The translations under genes were made by a program, and so were the position numbers. A DNA stretch of 64,000 nt, taken from positions 62,001-126,000 of the forward strand of contig NZ_CP013650.1 in assembly GCF_001466725.1 (NCBI RefSeq). The letters are read 5' to 3'. Of this stretch, positions 23,373 to 33,307 are shown piece after piece (the first letter of the stretch is position 1; each line of letters begins with the position of its first letter). Origin of the DNA: Lacimicrobium alkaliphilum (GTDB lineage: Bacteria; Pseudomonadota; Gammaproteobacteria; Enterobacterales; Alteromonadaceae). Under the pieces are notes generated by a model. The model had not been told where the DNA came from. It saw nothing but the letters and a program-made list of their open reading frames with translations, and did not search any database.

Positions 23373-25454
23373 TCAATGGGCGCTGGCGGCGTTGACTTGT
23401 GGCTTTTCGGTAAAGGGCTTAATGCCAAGCTGTGGGTAAACCTCGCTGGGGTAATAGAATACGCCACCGCGGGAGACCAGGCTGATGGTCTTAATGGCTT
23501 TTATGTCGTCAACCGGATTACCTGGTACCACAAAGAAGTCGGCGAGTTTGCCTGGCTCTATGCTGCCCCGGTCGCTATGGCCCAGATACTGTGCCATATC
23601 ATAACTGCCGAGTTTAAGTATTTCCGCCGGGGTGAAGCCCAGTTGCTGATACAACTCCAGCTCGCGGTGCAGGTTAAACGCACCGCCAAGGTCGGTACCG
23701 GGAATAATCAGAATACCGCGCTCTTTCATCATTTTCAGGGTGGTGAGGATCTGTTCATAAGCTCCGCGATAGGCGGCATCCTGCTCCGGGCCTTCAATTT
23801 TTGCCAGCGATACTTTGGCGCTGCGCTGCACCCCCGGCGGCATATGCTCGATGTAGTCTTTTACTCCGGCCCGGGTCTCACCATTGCGTGACAGCAACAG
23901 GTATTCATGGATCGCCAGGGTGGGGTCAATGGCGACATTATTTTCTACCATCAGATCCAGCGTTGTTTGCACCGGCTCACTGTTAAGATCCAGTGCAGGC
24001 AGTCTGTCCAGGGCGGTAAGTCGTAGCAGGGTGCGGGTATCTTCGTCAGGCTCCAGCACCCAGCCAAGCATCACCTGATTAATATGGGTGAGTTCGTTGT
24101 AGCCCGCCTTAATCATTTGATTGGCATTGGAAAATGCCGGCACATGGCCGCTTACCCGCATCTCCAGGCTCTTTGCCAGTTCGGCAATGGCCGGTACCCA
24201 TTCACCCTTCATGCTGTTATAGATCTTCACACCGGGAAAGCCGTGCTCAGCGTAGGTTCTGACCGCATTCAGGGCCTCTTGCTGGGTTTCTACCAGTATG
24301 CCGTTATTGTTATTCGACGGGCTTTTACCTTCGATCATGCCGTAGCGGGTGACTCTGGGTCCGGCCAGAACACCGGCTTCAATTTTGTTTGTCAGCTCAC
24401 CCAGAACTTCCAGTGAGTTACCCATATCTCTTACCGAAGTAACGCCCGCCAGAACGTTCATCAGGCCGTCATCATCGCTGGTGTGGCTGTGCATATCGTA
24501 CAGGCCGGGCACCAGAGTGCCGCCGGCGCCATCAATTTCGGTTTCGTGTGCCAAAGTAGCAACACTCAGCGGGTCAATGGCGTGAATGCGTTCGCCCTGT
24601 ACCACCACCGACACCGGCTCAGTCAGGCTCAGGTCCTGCGGCTGAAACACCCGCACATTACGGATCCGCACCGCACCTTGGTAATCATGGGCGAACTGTG
24701 CCTGTAGGGCTTCGAAACGCTCTGTAGAGTAATTTGCTGAAAGCTGACGCAGTCTGGCTTCATTGGCTTCAAAGCCGTCACGGATAACAATAAACCGGGG
24801 GTGAATATAGGCAAAAAACTGCTTATTGTCGTCCAGCATCAGGTAATCCGGGTCCAGATCGGCACCGGCCAGAGCATAGGTGCTCACGGCTATTTCACCT
24901 TCCGGGCCCTCAACCTTCAGCGTTTCAATTTTATTCAGTGTCAGCGTGCCGGCTGGCAGAGCTGGCATGGTCTGCTCATCTTTTTGCATTAATGCCTGTG
25001 CCAGTATAAAGGCTTTATAGGGGCTGCTGTTTTGTGGCACATACAGTGCCGGTCTATCCAGGGTTGCCTCACCGGGGCCCGTTGCATCCTGCCAGGTGGC
25101 TTTGCTGTTGTAGATTTGCATCTGTTCTTCGATGGGATTACCGAAGGTGGTATTGCCGCTGATTTGCCAGTTTTGGGGAATGCCTTCGTTATTAAGGGAT
25201 ATTTCTTCCTGATACGCCGGGCCGCGACCGTTACTTTTGTAATCATAATCTACCGTAACGGTATGGCCCGGATCACTTGCAAAAAGCTGGTGGGTGGCCT
25301 GCAGGTGGCCCACTTTATTACCGTTGAGCAATACCGTGTAGCGATAGGTGTTTACCTCCGCTAAGGCCGGGGTTTGAGGCGTCTCTCTGGAAACCGGTGG
25401 CTCTGAGCAGCCAAAAAGCAGGCCAAGTAATACTCCACAGATAACAATACGCAT
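23373..25454 (-). CDS. Lipoprotein amidohydrolase with an N-terminal beta domain
   Basis: 693 residues from the ATG at 25454. A lipoprotein signal (VLLGLLFGCSEP) is followed by a ~220-residue beta-rich region that describes a periplasmic domain, then an imidazolonepropionase-like amidohydrolase domain: GLYDMHSHTSDD with the metal-binding H-x-H, VKIY(N) in place of the usual lysine strand, GHVPAF, ELTHINQ and the late GTDLGG aspartate. The C-terminal YLGHSDRGSIEPGKLADFFVV is the standard beta-sandwich return. It probably hydrolyses a cyclic amide or peptide in the periplasm. It is adjacent to hutI but a distinct branch. Confidence 0.85.
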   Translation of the reverse strand: MRIVICGVLLGLLFGCSEPPVSRETPQTPALAEVNTYRYTVLLNGNKVGHLQATHQLFASDPGHTVTVDYDYKSNGRGPAYQEEISLNNEGIPQNWQISGNTTFGNPIEEQMQIYNSKATWQDATGPGEATLDRPALYVPQNSSPYKAFILAQALMQKDEQTMPALPAGTLTLNKIETLKVEGPEGEIAVSTYALAGADLDPDYLMLDDNKQFFAYIHPRFIVIRDGFEANEARLRQLSANYSTERFEALQAQFAHDYQGAVRIRNVRVFQPQDLSLTEPVSVVVQGERIHAIDPLSVATLAHETEIDGAGGTLVPGLYDMHSHTSDDDGLMNVLAGVTSVRDMGNSLEVLGELTNKIEAGVLAGPRVTRYGMIEGKSPSNNNNGILVETQQEALNAVRTYAEHGFPGVKIYNSMKGEWVPAIAELAKSLEMRVSGHVPAFSNANQMIKAGYNELTHINQVMLGWVLEPDEDTRTLLRLTALDRLPALDLNSEPVQTTLDLMVENNVAIDPTLAIHEYLLLSRNGETRAGVKDYIEHMPPGVQRSAKVSLAKIEGPEQDAAYRGAYEQILTTLKMMKERGILIIPGTDLGGAFNLHRELELYQQLGFTPAEILKLGSYDMAQYLGHSDRGSIEPGKLADFFVVPGNPVDDIKAIKTISLVSRGGVFYYPSEVYPQLGIKPFTEKPQVNAASAH

Positions 25455-25762
25455 AGCAGCATCTCCACTGGGTAAACCCGCCAAGGGATCGGCCGCACAT
25501 TGCTGGCACAGGCAGGCGAATCAAAAAACCAGTGTATAGCGGTAACGCGCAGGAGTACAACATCCGGGCATGACGGTATGTCGAGTTAATCGTAGCCTGC
25601 AAGGAGCGAAGCGGATTGCGGGAACAAGCTCCCCGGATTCCGCTTCGCTGCATCCGGGCTACTTGGCTGATATTCATCAGGCCGACGGGATTATCATTTA
25701 TCGCACAGAGACGCAGAGATCTTGAGTTCTTCTATTTCTTTGCGTTTCTGCGAGAAAACCGC
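25455..25762. repeat. Intergenic repeats between amidohydrolase and hutI
   Basis: Holds a long imperfect palindrome at 25585-25665 (TAGCCTGCAAGGAGCGAAGC paired with GCTTCGCTGCATCCGGGCTA), repeated at ~38868-38900 and 61617-61672. It also holds a fragment of the CGCAGAG repeat family (25705-25760). No gene is seen. Confidence 0.65.
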
Positions 25763-26995
25763 TTACAGATCAACCCTTCTGCCCCGATGCCAGATGGCGG
25801 TGATGGGGTTGATACCAATTTCATAGGCGAGCTGGTTGGGGTGGCTAATATCCAGTTGCAGAATATTGGCGGCTTTGCCCGGCTCCAGGCTGCCGATTCG
25901 GTCATTCAGGCCCAGCGCTTTGGCAGCGTTGAGGGTGATCCCGCGCAACGCTTCTTCGGGGGTCAGCGTAAACAGGGTGCAGGCCATATTCAGCATCAGC
26001 GGCAGGTTGCAGATTGGCGATGAACCGGGGTTAAAATCTGTGGCAATAGCCATGGGTACCTGATATTGGCGCAACAAATCAATGGGCGGTTTTCGGGTTT
26101 CTTTTAAATAATAAAAGGCGCCGGGTAATAGGGTGGCGACCGTACCGCTTTGGGCAATAGCTTTAACCCCGGCCTCATCCAGGTATTCGATATGATCCAC
26201 CGACAGCGCCTTAAAGCCTGCTGCAAGCTCACTGCCACCTAAATTGGAAAGCTGTTCGGCATGCAGTTTTACCGGCAGGCCCAGTTCGCGGGCCTTACTG
26301 AATACCTTTTCGGTTTGTGCGCGGCTAAAGCCGATATTCTCACAAAACACATCCACTGCATCGGCCAGTTTCTGCTCTGCCACTTTTGGCAGCATCTCAT
26401 TACACACCAGTTCAATATAACCTTCGGCATCATCCTGATATTCCTCTGGCAGTGCATGGGCACCGAGAAAAGTGGTGCGTACTGTTATTGGCAGATGTTG
26501 TTCTGTGGCACGAGCCACCCGCAGCATTTTCAGTTCGGTGGCGGTATCCAGACCGTAACCGGATTTAATTTCGATGCAGCTTACGCCCTGCTTAAGCAAA
26601 GTGCGGGCGCGCTTAAGGGTAAGTTCAAGCAACTCTGCTTCACTGGCTTCTCTGGTGGCAGTGACGGTGCGGCGAATGCCGCCTCCGGCGCGGGCAATAT
26701 CGGCGTAGCTGACCCCCTGCAGGCGCTGTTCAAATTCATCGGCGCGGTTGCCGGCAAATACCAGGTGTGTATGGCAGTCAATAAAACCCGGTAACAGCCA
26801 CTGGCCCTGGCAATCGTGGATTGTGGCACCGGCGGCAAGTTCAGGCATGTCGCTGGCTTTACCTGCCCACAGGATGTTGCCCCCGGTAACAGCCACGGCG
26901 GCCTCTGTAACAATGCCATAAGGCTCAGCCTTGTCGCTCATCGTGGCGAGATTGGCATTGGTCAGAATCAGCTCGGCATGCAGCGCGTCGGCCAT
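25763..26995 (-). CDS. hutI: Imidazolonepropionase
   Basis: 410 residues, the family's usual length. It hydrolyses 4-imidazolone-5-propanoate to N-formimidoyl-L-glutamate, the third step of histidine degradation. Diagnostic blocks are [21 protein letters not shown] (metal H-x-H), [48 protein letters not shown] and [16 protein letters not shown] sits before the ATG at 26995. It is divergent from hutC-hutU-hutH, with a palindromic operator candidate 71 bp upstream. Confidence 0.95.
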   Translation of the reverse strand: MADALHAELILTNANLATMSDKAEPYGIVTEAAVAVTGGNILWAGKASDMPELAAGATIHDCQGQWLLPGFIDCHTHLVFAGNRADEFEQRLQGVSYADIARAGGGIRRTVTATREASEAELLELTLKRARTLLKQGVSCIEIKSGYGLDTATELKMLRVARATEQHLPITVRTTFLGAHALPEEYQDDAEGYIELVCNEMLPKVAEQKLADAVDVFCENIGFSRAQTEKVFSKARELGLPVKLHAEQLSNLGGSELAAGFKALSVDHIEYLDEAGVKAIAQSGTVATLLPGAFYYLKETRKPPIDLLRQYQVPMAIATDFNPGSSPICNLPLMLNMACTLFTLTPEEALRGITLNAAKALGLNDRIGSLEPGKAANILQLDISHPNQLAYEIGINPITAIWHRGRRVDL

Positions 26996-27065
26996 GGTGT
27001 TCTCCTGTTTTATTCCTGAATGGCTTTACCTGATAGTCAGATTAGTCTATTTTTTAATTAAGCAT

Positions 27066-27079
27066 CTTGTATAGACAAG
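27066..27079. promoter_or_regulatory. Candidate HutC (GntR-type) operator
   Basis: CTTGTATAGACAAG has perfect CTTGT/ACAAG arms and the GTATA-GACAA look of HutC-type operators. It lies upstream of hutI and on the hutC side of it. HutC normally represses hut promoters until urocanate binds. It may control hutI and, through the interrupted spacer, hutCUH. Confidence 0.65.
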
Positions 27080-27123
27080 TTGATTCTGGCATTTTATTCA
27101 GACATTCGCGAGTAAAAATTTGC

Positions 27124-27648
27124 AGATTGAATTCACCACGAAGAGCACGAAGGAACACGAAGAATGGAATTTGACGAACTGTCGAATCGAGTGATTGGCT
27201 GTGCGATCGAGGTTCACCGGGAACTCGGTCCGGGGTTGCTGGAATCCACCTATGAGCAATGCCTGGCGCACGAACTGAAACAGAACGGCATCAGGTTCCG
27301 CCTGCAACATCCACAGCCTGTTGATTACAAAGGCTTCCGTCTGGACTGCGGATACCGCGTGGACGTTTTCGTAGAGAGCACACTTATCCTTGAGTTGAAA
27401 AGTGTTGATGAGATTAAGGGCATTCACGAGGCGCAACTGTTGACATATATGAAGTTGGCTGGTGCCAGCACTGGCTTGTTGATCAATTTCAATGTCACGA
27501 GACTTAAGAATGGGATCAAGCGTTTTGTTCTGTAATGCTTCGTGCTCTTCGAGTCCTTCGTGGTGAAAAATGAATGTGTATTGCAAGACCGAATTCACCA
27601 CCTAGGGACGCGAAGAATGAAATTGGCTGGTGCCAGACTAAAACACAG
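27124..27648. repeat. Repeat-flanked insertion carrying a GxxExxY gene in the hutI-hutC spacer
   Basis: The left flank reads GAATTCACCACGAAGAGCAC, the right flank CTTCGTGCTCTTCGAGTCC then GTGGTGAAAAATG: inverted copies of one repeat family. Further right, GAATTCACCACCTAGGGACG and ATGAAATTGGCTGGTGCCAG repeat the left flank and an internal piece of the gene (27449-27470), as if a second, deleted copy lies there. Confidence 0.7.
27164..27535 (+). CDS. GxxExxY family protein (PD-(D/E)XK nuclease-like)
   Basis: 123 residues. The family-naming motif GLLESTY and the core LDCGYRVDVFVESTLILELKS (D...E-x-K) fit the PD-(D/E)XK nuclease superfamily. The start VIGCAIEVHRELGPGLLESTYE is the highly conserved family opening. 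No cellular role is established. In many genomes these genes lie inside palindromic CACGAAG repeats, as here. It separates hutI from hutC. Confidence 0.85.
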   Translation: MEFDELSNRVIGCAIEVHRELGPGLLESTYEQCLAHELKQNGIRFRLQHPQPVDYKGFRLDCGYRVDVFVESTLILELKSVDEIKGIHEAQLLTYMKLAGASTGLLINFNVTRLKNGIKRFVL

Positions 27649-27663
27649 CGTTAGGCGTAACAG

Positions 27664-28365
27664 ATGAGTAAATATCAGCAGATTAAAGCGCATATCCTGG
27701 AGCAGATCGAGTGTGGCCACTGGGCCGAGGGCGATACGGTGCCCTCAGAGAACCAGCTGGCACAGCATTTTGCTGTCAGCCGTATGACGGCGCGCCGCGC
27801 TTTACAGGAGCTGGCCGAGCAGGGCGTGCTGAAGCGTACTCAGGGGGCTGCAACCTGTGTGGCGAGTCTGAAAAATCAGTCCTCTATGCTGCAGATTCGC
27901 AATATCGCCGATGAAATCCGCGCCCGTGATCATCAGTACCGGGCTGAGGTGATCGAGCTGTGCAGCCGTGAGGCCAGCACAGGTATCGCCAGGCATCTGC
28001 ACATTGAAGTGGGTAAAGCTGTGTTTTACAGCCTGATTTGCCACTGGCAGGACGAGACCCCGCTGCAACTGGAGCAACGTTTTATTAACCCGGCGCTGGC
28101 CCCGGCTTATCTGGCCCAGGATTTTACCGCGATTACGCCCCACGAATATCTGTGCACCGTCGCACCGCTGACCGAAGCGGAGCACAAAGTCGAGGCGGTG
28201 CTGGCCGATAATCTGGCCCAACAACATTTACGCATTGGCGCGGGCAGTGCCTGCCTGCGCCTGCACCGAACTACATGGAGCCGGGAGGGTATTGTCAGCC
28301 ATGCGCTGTTGACCCATCCGGGCGACAAATATCAGCTGGGCGGTCATCTGACCTTCCAGCCCTGA
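27664..28365 (+). CDS. hutC: GntR family histidine utilisation repressor
   Basis: 233 residues. The N-terminal winged helix ([22 protein letters not shown], then [20 protein letters not shown]) and the C-terminal UTRA effector domain ([55 protein letters not shown]) match HutC. It binds urocanate and represses the hut genes. It heads a plus-strand operon with hutU, 14 bp away. Its promoter is not obvious because the GxxExxY insertion lies directly upstream. Confidence 0.93.
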   Translation: MSKYQQIKAHILEQIECGHWAEGDTVPSENQLAQHFAVSRMTARRALQELAEQGVLKRTQGAATCVASLKNQSSMLQIRNIADEIRARDHQYRAEVIELCSREASTGIARHLHIEVGKAVFYSLICHWQDETPLQLEQRFINPALAPAYLAQDFTAITPHEYLCTVAPLTEAEHKVEAVLADNLAQQHLRIGAGSACLRLHRTTWSREGIVSHALLTHPGDKYQLGGHLTFQP

Positions 28366-28379
28366 ACAGGAGAGTAACC

Positions 28380-30044
28380 ATGAACAACAGACATGATCCT
28401 TCGCGCACTATTCGCGCCCCTCATGGCAGCCAGTTAAGCTGCAAAAGCTGGCAGAGCGAAGCCGCCCTGCGCATGCTGATGAATAATCTTGATCCGGATG
28501 TGGCCGAGCGCCCTGAAGACCTGGTGGTGTACGGCGGTATTGGCCGGGCTGCCAGAGACTGGCAGTGTTTCGATAAAATCGTCGAGGTGCTCAAACGCCT
28601 GGAAGATGACGAAACCTTGCTGGTACAGTCCGGCAAGCCGGTGGGCGTGTTCAAAACCCATAGCGATTCACCGCGGGTACTGATCGCCAATTCCAATCTG
28701 GTGCCACACTGGGCTAACTGGGAGCATTTTAACGAACTGGATAAAAAAGGCCTGATGATGTACGGCCAGATGACCGCCGGAAGCTGGATCTATATCGGCA
28801 GTCAGGGCATTGTTCAGGGTACCTACGAAACCTTTGGTGCGGTGGCGCAGAAGCACTTCAGTGGTGAAGCTAAAGGAAAGTGGGTACTTACTGGGGGGCT
28901 TGGTGGCATGGGTGGTGCCCAGCCGCTGGCGGCGACCATGGCCGGTTTTTCGATGCTGGCGGTGGAATGTGACGAGACCCGCATCGATTTTCGTCTGCGT
29001 ACCCGCTATCTGGATAAAAAAGCCACCTCGCTGGATGACGCCCTGCAGATGATTGAGCAAAGCGATACGCCGGTTTCTGTGGGCCTGCTGGGTAATGCCG
29101 CAGATGTCTACGCCGAGCTGGTACAGCGCAATATCACTCCCGATGTGGTCACCGATCAGACCTCGGCACACGATCCCTTAAACGGCTATCTGCCGCAGGG
29201 CTGGAGCATGGAGTACGCGGCACAAATGCGTACAAAAGATGAAGCGGCGGTGGTGAAAGCCGCTAAGCAGTCTATGGCGGTGCAGGTTAAGGCCATGCTC
29301 ACCTTGCAGGAGCGCGGTGCGGCCACGCTGGATTATGGCAATAATATCCGCCAGATGGCGTTTGAAGAGGGCGTTGCAAACGCCTTTGATTTCCCCGGTT
29401 TTGTGCCTGCCTATATCCGACCGCTGTTCTGCGAAGGGATCGGGCCGTTCCGCTGGGCTGCACTGTCTGGCGATCCTGAAGATATTTACAAAACCGATCA
29501 GAAGGTAAAAGAGCTGATCCCCGATAACGCCCACTTGCATAACTGGCTGGATATGGCTCGCGAGCGTATTCAGTTCCAGGGCCTGCCGGCCCGTATCTGC
29601 TGGATTGGTCTCAAAGACCGGGCGCGGGTCGCTCTGGCCTTCAATGAGATGGTTAAAAACGGCGAGCTTAAAGCGCCGGTGGTGATTGGCCGTGACCATC
29701 TGGATTCCGGCTCAGTGGCCAGTCCCAATCGTGAAACCGAATCGATGCTGGATGGCTCCGATGCCGTATCTGACTGGCCACTACTCAATGCGCTGCTCAG
29801 CACCGCCGGTGGCGCCACCTGGGTGAGCCTGCACCATGGTGGTGGTGTGGGTATGGGCTTTTCCCAGCACGCCGGGGTGGTGATCCTCTGTGACGGCACC
29901 GAAGCGGCCGCTAAACGGGTGGGCCGGGTGTTATGGAATGACCCCGCCACCGGCGTGATGCGCCATGCCGATGCTGGCTACGATATTGCTAAAAAATGCG
30001 CCAGAGAAAATGGCCTGGATCTGCCCATGTTGGAGGACGAATAA
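28380..30044 (+). CDS. hutU: Urocanate hydratase
   Basis: 554 residues from the ATG at 28380 (CAGGAGAG upstream; the frame is open further back). It converts urocanate to imidazolonepropionate using tightly bound NAD+. Markers: [33 protein letters not shown] (nucleotide binding), [17 protein letters not shown], and the near-terminal [15 protein letters not shown]. Standard length. Its TAA overlaps the hutH ATG by one base, so the two are translationally coupled. Confidence 0.96.
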   Translation: MNNRHDPSRTIRAPHGSQLSCKSWQSEAALRMLMNNLDPDVAERPEDLVVYGGIGRAARDWQCFDKIVEVLKRLEDDETLLVQSGKPVGVFKTHSDSPRVLIANSNLVPHWANWEHFNELDKKGLMMYGQMTAGSWIYIGSQGIVQGTYETFGAVAQKHFSGEAKGKWVLTGGLGGMGGAQPLAATMAGFSMLAVECDETRIDFRLRTRYLDKKATSLDDALQMIEQSDTPVSVGLLGNAADVYAELVQRNITPDVVTDQTSAHDPLNGYLPQGWSMEYAAQMRTKDEAAVVKAAKQSMAVQVKAMLTLQERGAATLDYGNNIRQMAFEEGVANAFDFPGFVPAYIRPLFCEGIGPFRWAALSGDPEDIYKTDQKVKELIPDNAHLHNWLDMARERIQFQGLPARICWIGLKDRARVALAFNEMVKNGELKAPVVIGRDHLDSGSVASPNRETESMLDGSDAVSDWPLLNALLSTAGGATWVSLHHGGGVGMGFSQHAGVVILCDGTEAAAKRVGRVLWNDPATGVMRHADAGYDIAKKCARENGLDLPMLEDE

Positions 30045-31567
30045 TGCATACCATTAACTTACAGCCGGGCAAAGTAGACCTTGCCACCCTGCGTCAGGCA
30101 GATCGTAACCCTGTCAGTGTCACCCTGGCCGAAAGCGCCAAAGCCGGTATTAATGAATCGGCGGCCACCGTACAAAAAGTGCTGGATGAAGGCCGGGTCG
30201 TCTATGGCATCAATACCGGTTTCGGACTTTTAGCCAATACCCGTATTAAACCTGAAGAGCTGGAATTGTTGCAGCGTTCCATCGTTCTTTCTCACGCTGC
30301 CGGTACCGGTAATCTGATGGATGACAGTAGCGTGCGCTTAATGATGCTGCTGAAAATTAACAGCCTGGCACGGGGCTATTCGGGGATCCGTTTGCAGGTG
30401 ATAGAGAACCTGATTGCACTGTTAAACGCCGAAGTGTATCCCTGTGTACCGAAAAAAGGTTCGGTGGGTGCCAGTGGTGACCTCGCGCCACTGGCCCATA
30501 TGAGCATGCCGCTGATGGGCGAAGGCCATGTACGTTATCGCGGCGAAATTATCACGGGTCAGCAGGGGCTGGATGTGGCAGGTTTGCAAGCCCTTACTTT
30601 TGCTCCCAAAGAAGGGCTGGCGCTGCTCAATGGCACTCAGGCCTCCACTGCTTTTGCCTTACAGGGTTTATTTGCTGCCGAAGATCTGCTTGCCAGTGCT
30701 ACTGTTGCCGGTGCCATGTGTGTGGAAGCGGCCATGGGCAGCCGTGCGCCTTTTGATGCGCGTATTCATGAGGCGCGCGGTCAGCAGGGTCAGATTGACA
30801 TGGCTGCAGCCTACCGTGATTTATTAGGTAACAGCTCCGAAATCGGTCAGTCTCATGAAGATTGTGAAAAAGTGCAGGATCCCTATTCACTGCGCTGCCA
30901 GCCCCAGGTAATGGGTGCCTGTTTAACCCAGATGCGCAATGCGGCCGATACATTGTTGGCAGAGGCTAACGGCGTTACGGACAACCCGCTGGTGTTTGGT
31001 GAAGATATTATTTCCGGGGGTAACTTTCATGCCGAGCCGGTGGCCTTTGCGGCCGACAACCTGGCCCTTGCGATTGCCGAAATCGGAGCCTTGTCGGAGC
31101 GGCGTACCGCGCTTCTGATCGACAGTAACCTGAGTAAGTTGCCCCCATTCCTGGTGGAAAACGGCGGGGTGAATTCCGGCTTTATGCTGGCTCAGGTGAC
31201 GGCTGCGGCGCTGGCCTCAGAGAACAAGAGCCTGGCGCATCCGGCGTCGGTCGACAGCCTGCCCACTTCGGCCAATCAGGAAGATCATGTCTCTATGGCC
31301 ACGTTTGCCGGGCGCAGGCTGGCTGATATGGCAGAAAATACCCGTGGCATTCTGGCCGTGGAGTTACTGGCCGTGGCTCAGGGCATTGATTTTCGCCGGC
31401 CCCATAAAACCAGCACAAAACTGGAGCAGGCCTATGCGCTGGTCAGAGAAAAAGTGGGCTTTTACGATCACGACCGCTATTTCTCGCCGGATATTGAGAC
31501 CATTGCCAGCCAGATAGCCGCCGCGGCCTATAACCCGCTGGTGTCCAATCTGGCGCTGTCGAAATAA
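30044..31567 (+). CDS. hutH: Histidine ammonia-lyase
   Basis: 507 residues from the ATG at 30044. It deaminates L-histidine to urocanate. The MIO prosthetic group forms from Ala-Ser-Gly in [14 protein letters not shown] (residues ~142-155). [11 protein letters not shown] near residue 54, GTQAS and QEDHVSM are further active-site blocks. Third gene of hutC-hutU-hutH. It is followed at once by the family A repeat array, which may end transcription. Confidence 0.96.
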   Translation: MHTINLQPGKVDLATLRQADRNPVSVTLAESAKAGINESAATVQKVLDEGRVVYGINTGFGLLANTRIKPEELELLQRSIVLSHAAGTGNLMDDSSVRLMMLLKINSLARGYSGIRLQVIENLIALLNAEVYPCVPKKGSVGASGDLAPLAHMSMPLMGEGHVRYRGEIITGQQGLDVAGLQALTFAPKEGLALLNGTQASTAFALQGLFAAEDLLASATVAGAMCVEAAMGSRAPFDARIHEARGQQGQIDMAAAYRDLLGNSSEIGQSHEDCEKVQDPYSLRCQPQVMGACLTQMRNAADTLLAEANGVTDNPLVFGEDIISGGNFHAEPVAFAADNLALAIAEIGALSERRTALLIDSNLSKLPPFLVENGGVNSGFMLAQVTAAALASENKSLAHPASVDSLPTSANQEDHVSMATFAGRRLADMAENTRGILAVELLAVAQGIDFRRPHKTSTKLEQAYALVREKVGFYDHDRYFSPDIETIASQIAAAAYNPLVSNLALSK

Positions 31568-31574
31568 TACCGTA

Positions 31575-32267
31575 GCTCTGTCATGCCCGAATGTAGTTAT
31601 CGGGCATCCAGTGCCTTTAAAGCTCCTGAGCTCAAGGTCGCTGGGTTCCCGTCAACAGCACGCAGGAACGACAGATGGTCATGCCCGAATGTAGTAATCG
31701 GGCATCCAGTGCCTTTGAATCTCCTAGCTAAAAGTCGCTGGGTTCCCGCCAACAGCCGCGGGAACGACAGATGGTCATGCCCGAATGTAGTTATCGGGCA
31801 TCCAGTGCCTTTGAATCTCCTAGCTAAAAGTCGCTGGGTTCCCGCCAACAGCCGCGGGAACGACAGATGGTCATGCCCGAATGTAGTAATCGGGCATCCA
31901 GTGCCTTTGAATCTCCTAGCTAAAAGTCGCTGGGTTCCCGCCAACAGCCGCGGGAACGACAGATGGTCATGCCCGAATGTAGTAATCGGGCATCCAGTGC
32001 CTTTGAATCTCCTAGCTAAAAGTCGCTGGGTTCCCGCCAACAGCCGCGGGAACGACAGATGGTCATGCCCGAATGTAGTAATCGGGCATCCAGTGCCTTT
32101 GAATCTCCTAGCTAAAAGTCGCTGGGTTCCCGTCAACAGCACGCGGGAACGACATACGGTCATGCCCGAGTGCAGTTATCGGGCATCCAGTGCCTTTAAA
32201 TCTCCTGAGCTCAAGGTCGCTGGGTTCCCGTCAACAGCACGCAGGAACGACATACGGTCATGCCCTG
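31575..32267. repeat. Tandem array of seven ~96-bp double-palindrome units (family A)
   Basis: Units start at about 31581, 31679, 31775, 31871, 31967, 32063 and 32160 (spacing 96-98). Each holds two palindromes: TGCCCGA...TCGGGCA and GTTCCCG...CGGGAAC. The middle units are nearly identical, implying recent expansion. Both strands stay open by chance because of the unit length, so long repetitive frames here are not genes. The structure is BIME/REP-like, not CRISPR: no unique spacers. Confidence 0.92.
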
Positions 32268-33166
32268 TTGTGAAAAATTATTCGTGCCAACAGCACACAG
32301 CTCAGTACCAGCACGATGGTTGTGATCACGCTGTTTTCCGGCCCTGCACTACCACCAGTAAGCCAGTTTGGTGCGTTATCGGTCATTATCAGGTCAACCC
32401 ATAGCGGGGTGATATCAAGGACAATACCGGTAGTGGGTAAACCGAACCAGGTGATAAAAGACCAGTTCCAGGCCGCATGCCAGGCGCAGGCTCCCCAGAT
32501 GGATTGCTGGCGAATCACCAGAAAACTGAGAAAGATAGAAAACGCCATGGTCATGGTCACGAAAATAGCGAAGTCACCTAAATGAAACGCTTCCTCGCCG
32601 GCAATATCCAGATGCATCAACATAAAAAGCGTGCTGTTTCCGAGAACACCGACCCAAAGGCTGTAACGCTCTGTCAGACGCGATAGCATCCAGCCACGGA
32701 ACAGAATTTCCTCAACACCGGACTGAACGATAAAGCCCAGTGCCAGCAGCAGGATTGGCAGATAGCTGACGGCCGCAAAGTCCTGAGTGGTTTCAATCTC
32801 ATATCCGCCCGCGAGACCGATACCAAGAACCGATACCGACGCCATACCAGCGCCCAGACCTAAGCCACAGGCAAACAATTTTGCTGCCGAAGACCGAAGC
32901 ATGCCGATGCTTGCAAGGACACGTTTCTCGCCAAAACGCAGCCACAGAGCAAGAATTAGCAGGGGTGCGCCGAAACCGGCAATCAGCATATACAGAATAG
33001 TGGGATAGGTTTCGATCTCTTCTTCTGTAAAAAAACCCATTTCTATGGGTGGCACCATCGACAGAACCTGCCCCATAAAGAAGAACACCAGCAACAGGAT
33101 GGGTACGGCCCAGGCCTTTTGCTTGCGGTAGCCTTCACCACTGTCGAAAAACACTTTGTTACTCAT
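32258..33166 (-). CDS. CPBP family intramembrane glutamic protease
   Basis: 302 residues with about eight hydrophobic segments. The CPBP (Abi, CAAX prenyl endopeptidase-like) motifs are EEILFRGWMLSRL (E-E-x-x-x-R) and FMLMHLDIAG, then GACAWHAAWNW (H-x-x-x-N). The substrate is unknown; relatives act on prenylated or bacteriocin-like peptides. The stop codon and last bases fall inside the final family A repeat unit, so the native 3' end may have been altered by repeat expansion. Confidence 0.87.
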   Translation of the reverse strand: MSNKVFFDSGEGYRKQKAWAVPILLLVFFFMGQVLSMVPPIEMGFFTEEEIETYPTILYMLIAGFGAPLLILALWLRFGEKRVLASIGMLRSSAAKLFACGLGLGAGMASVSVLGIGLAGGYEIETTQDFAAVSYLPILLLALGFIVQSGVEEILFRGWMLSRLTERYSLWVGVLGNSTLFMLMHLDIAGEEAFHLGDFAIFVTMTMAFSIFLSFLVIRQQSIWGACAWHAAWNWSFITWFGLPTTGIVLDITPLWVDLIMTDNAPNWLTGGSAGPENSVITTIVLVLSCVLLARIIFHNRA

Positions 33167-33307
33167 TCCTTTTCCTTACTGTTGCGTCAGTCCCGGCGTG
33201 GACTGCAAGCATGATCATTACGCAAACCCGGGGCGGGCAGATATCAATATCTTGCTATTTTATTTAGCCGCCTTTATCGTCAGAAAAGACCGCAAGAGGA
33301 GCCCAGC

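Noticed and set aside
27645..27662. GCGTTAGGCGTAAC just before hutC resembles an attC R' core
   Set aside because: No R'' partner or hairpin is present, and it is far from the integron. Probably coincidence.
31583..32404. Long open frames on both strands across the repeat array
   Set aside because: They are the ~96-bp unit translated repeatedly (a multiple of three, without stops). There is no ribosome site, and the peptide repeats are exact.
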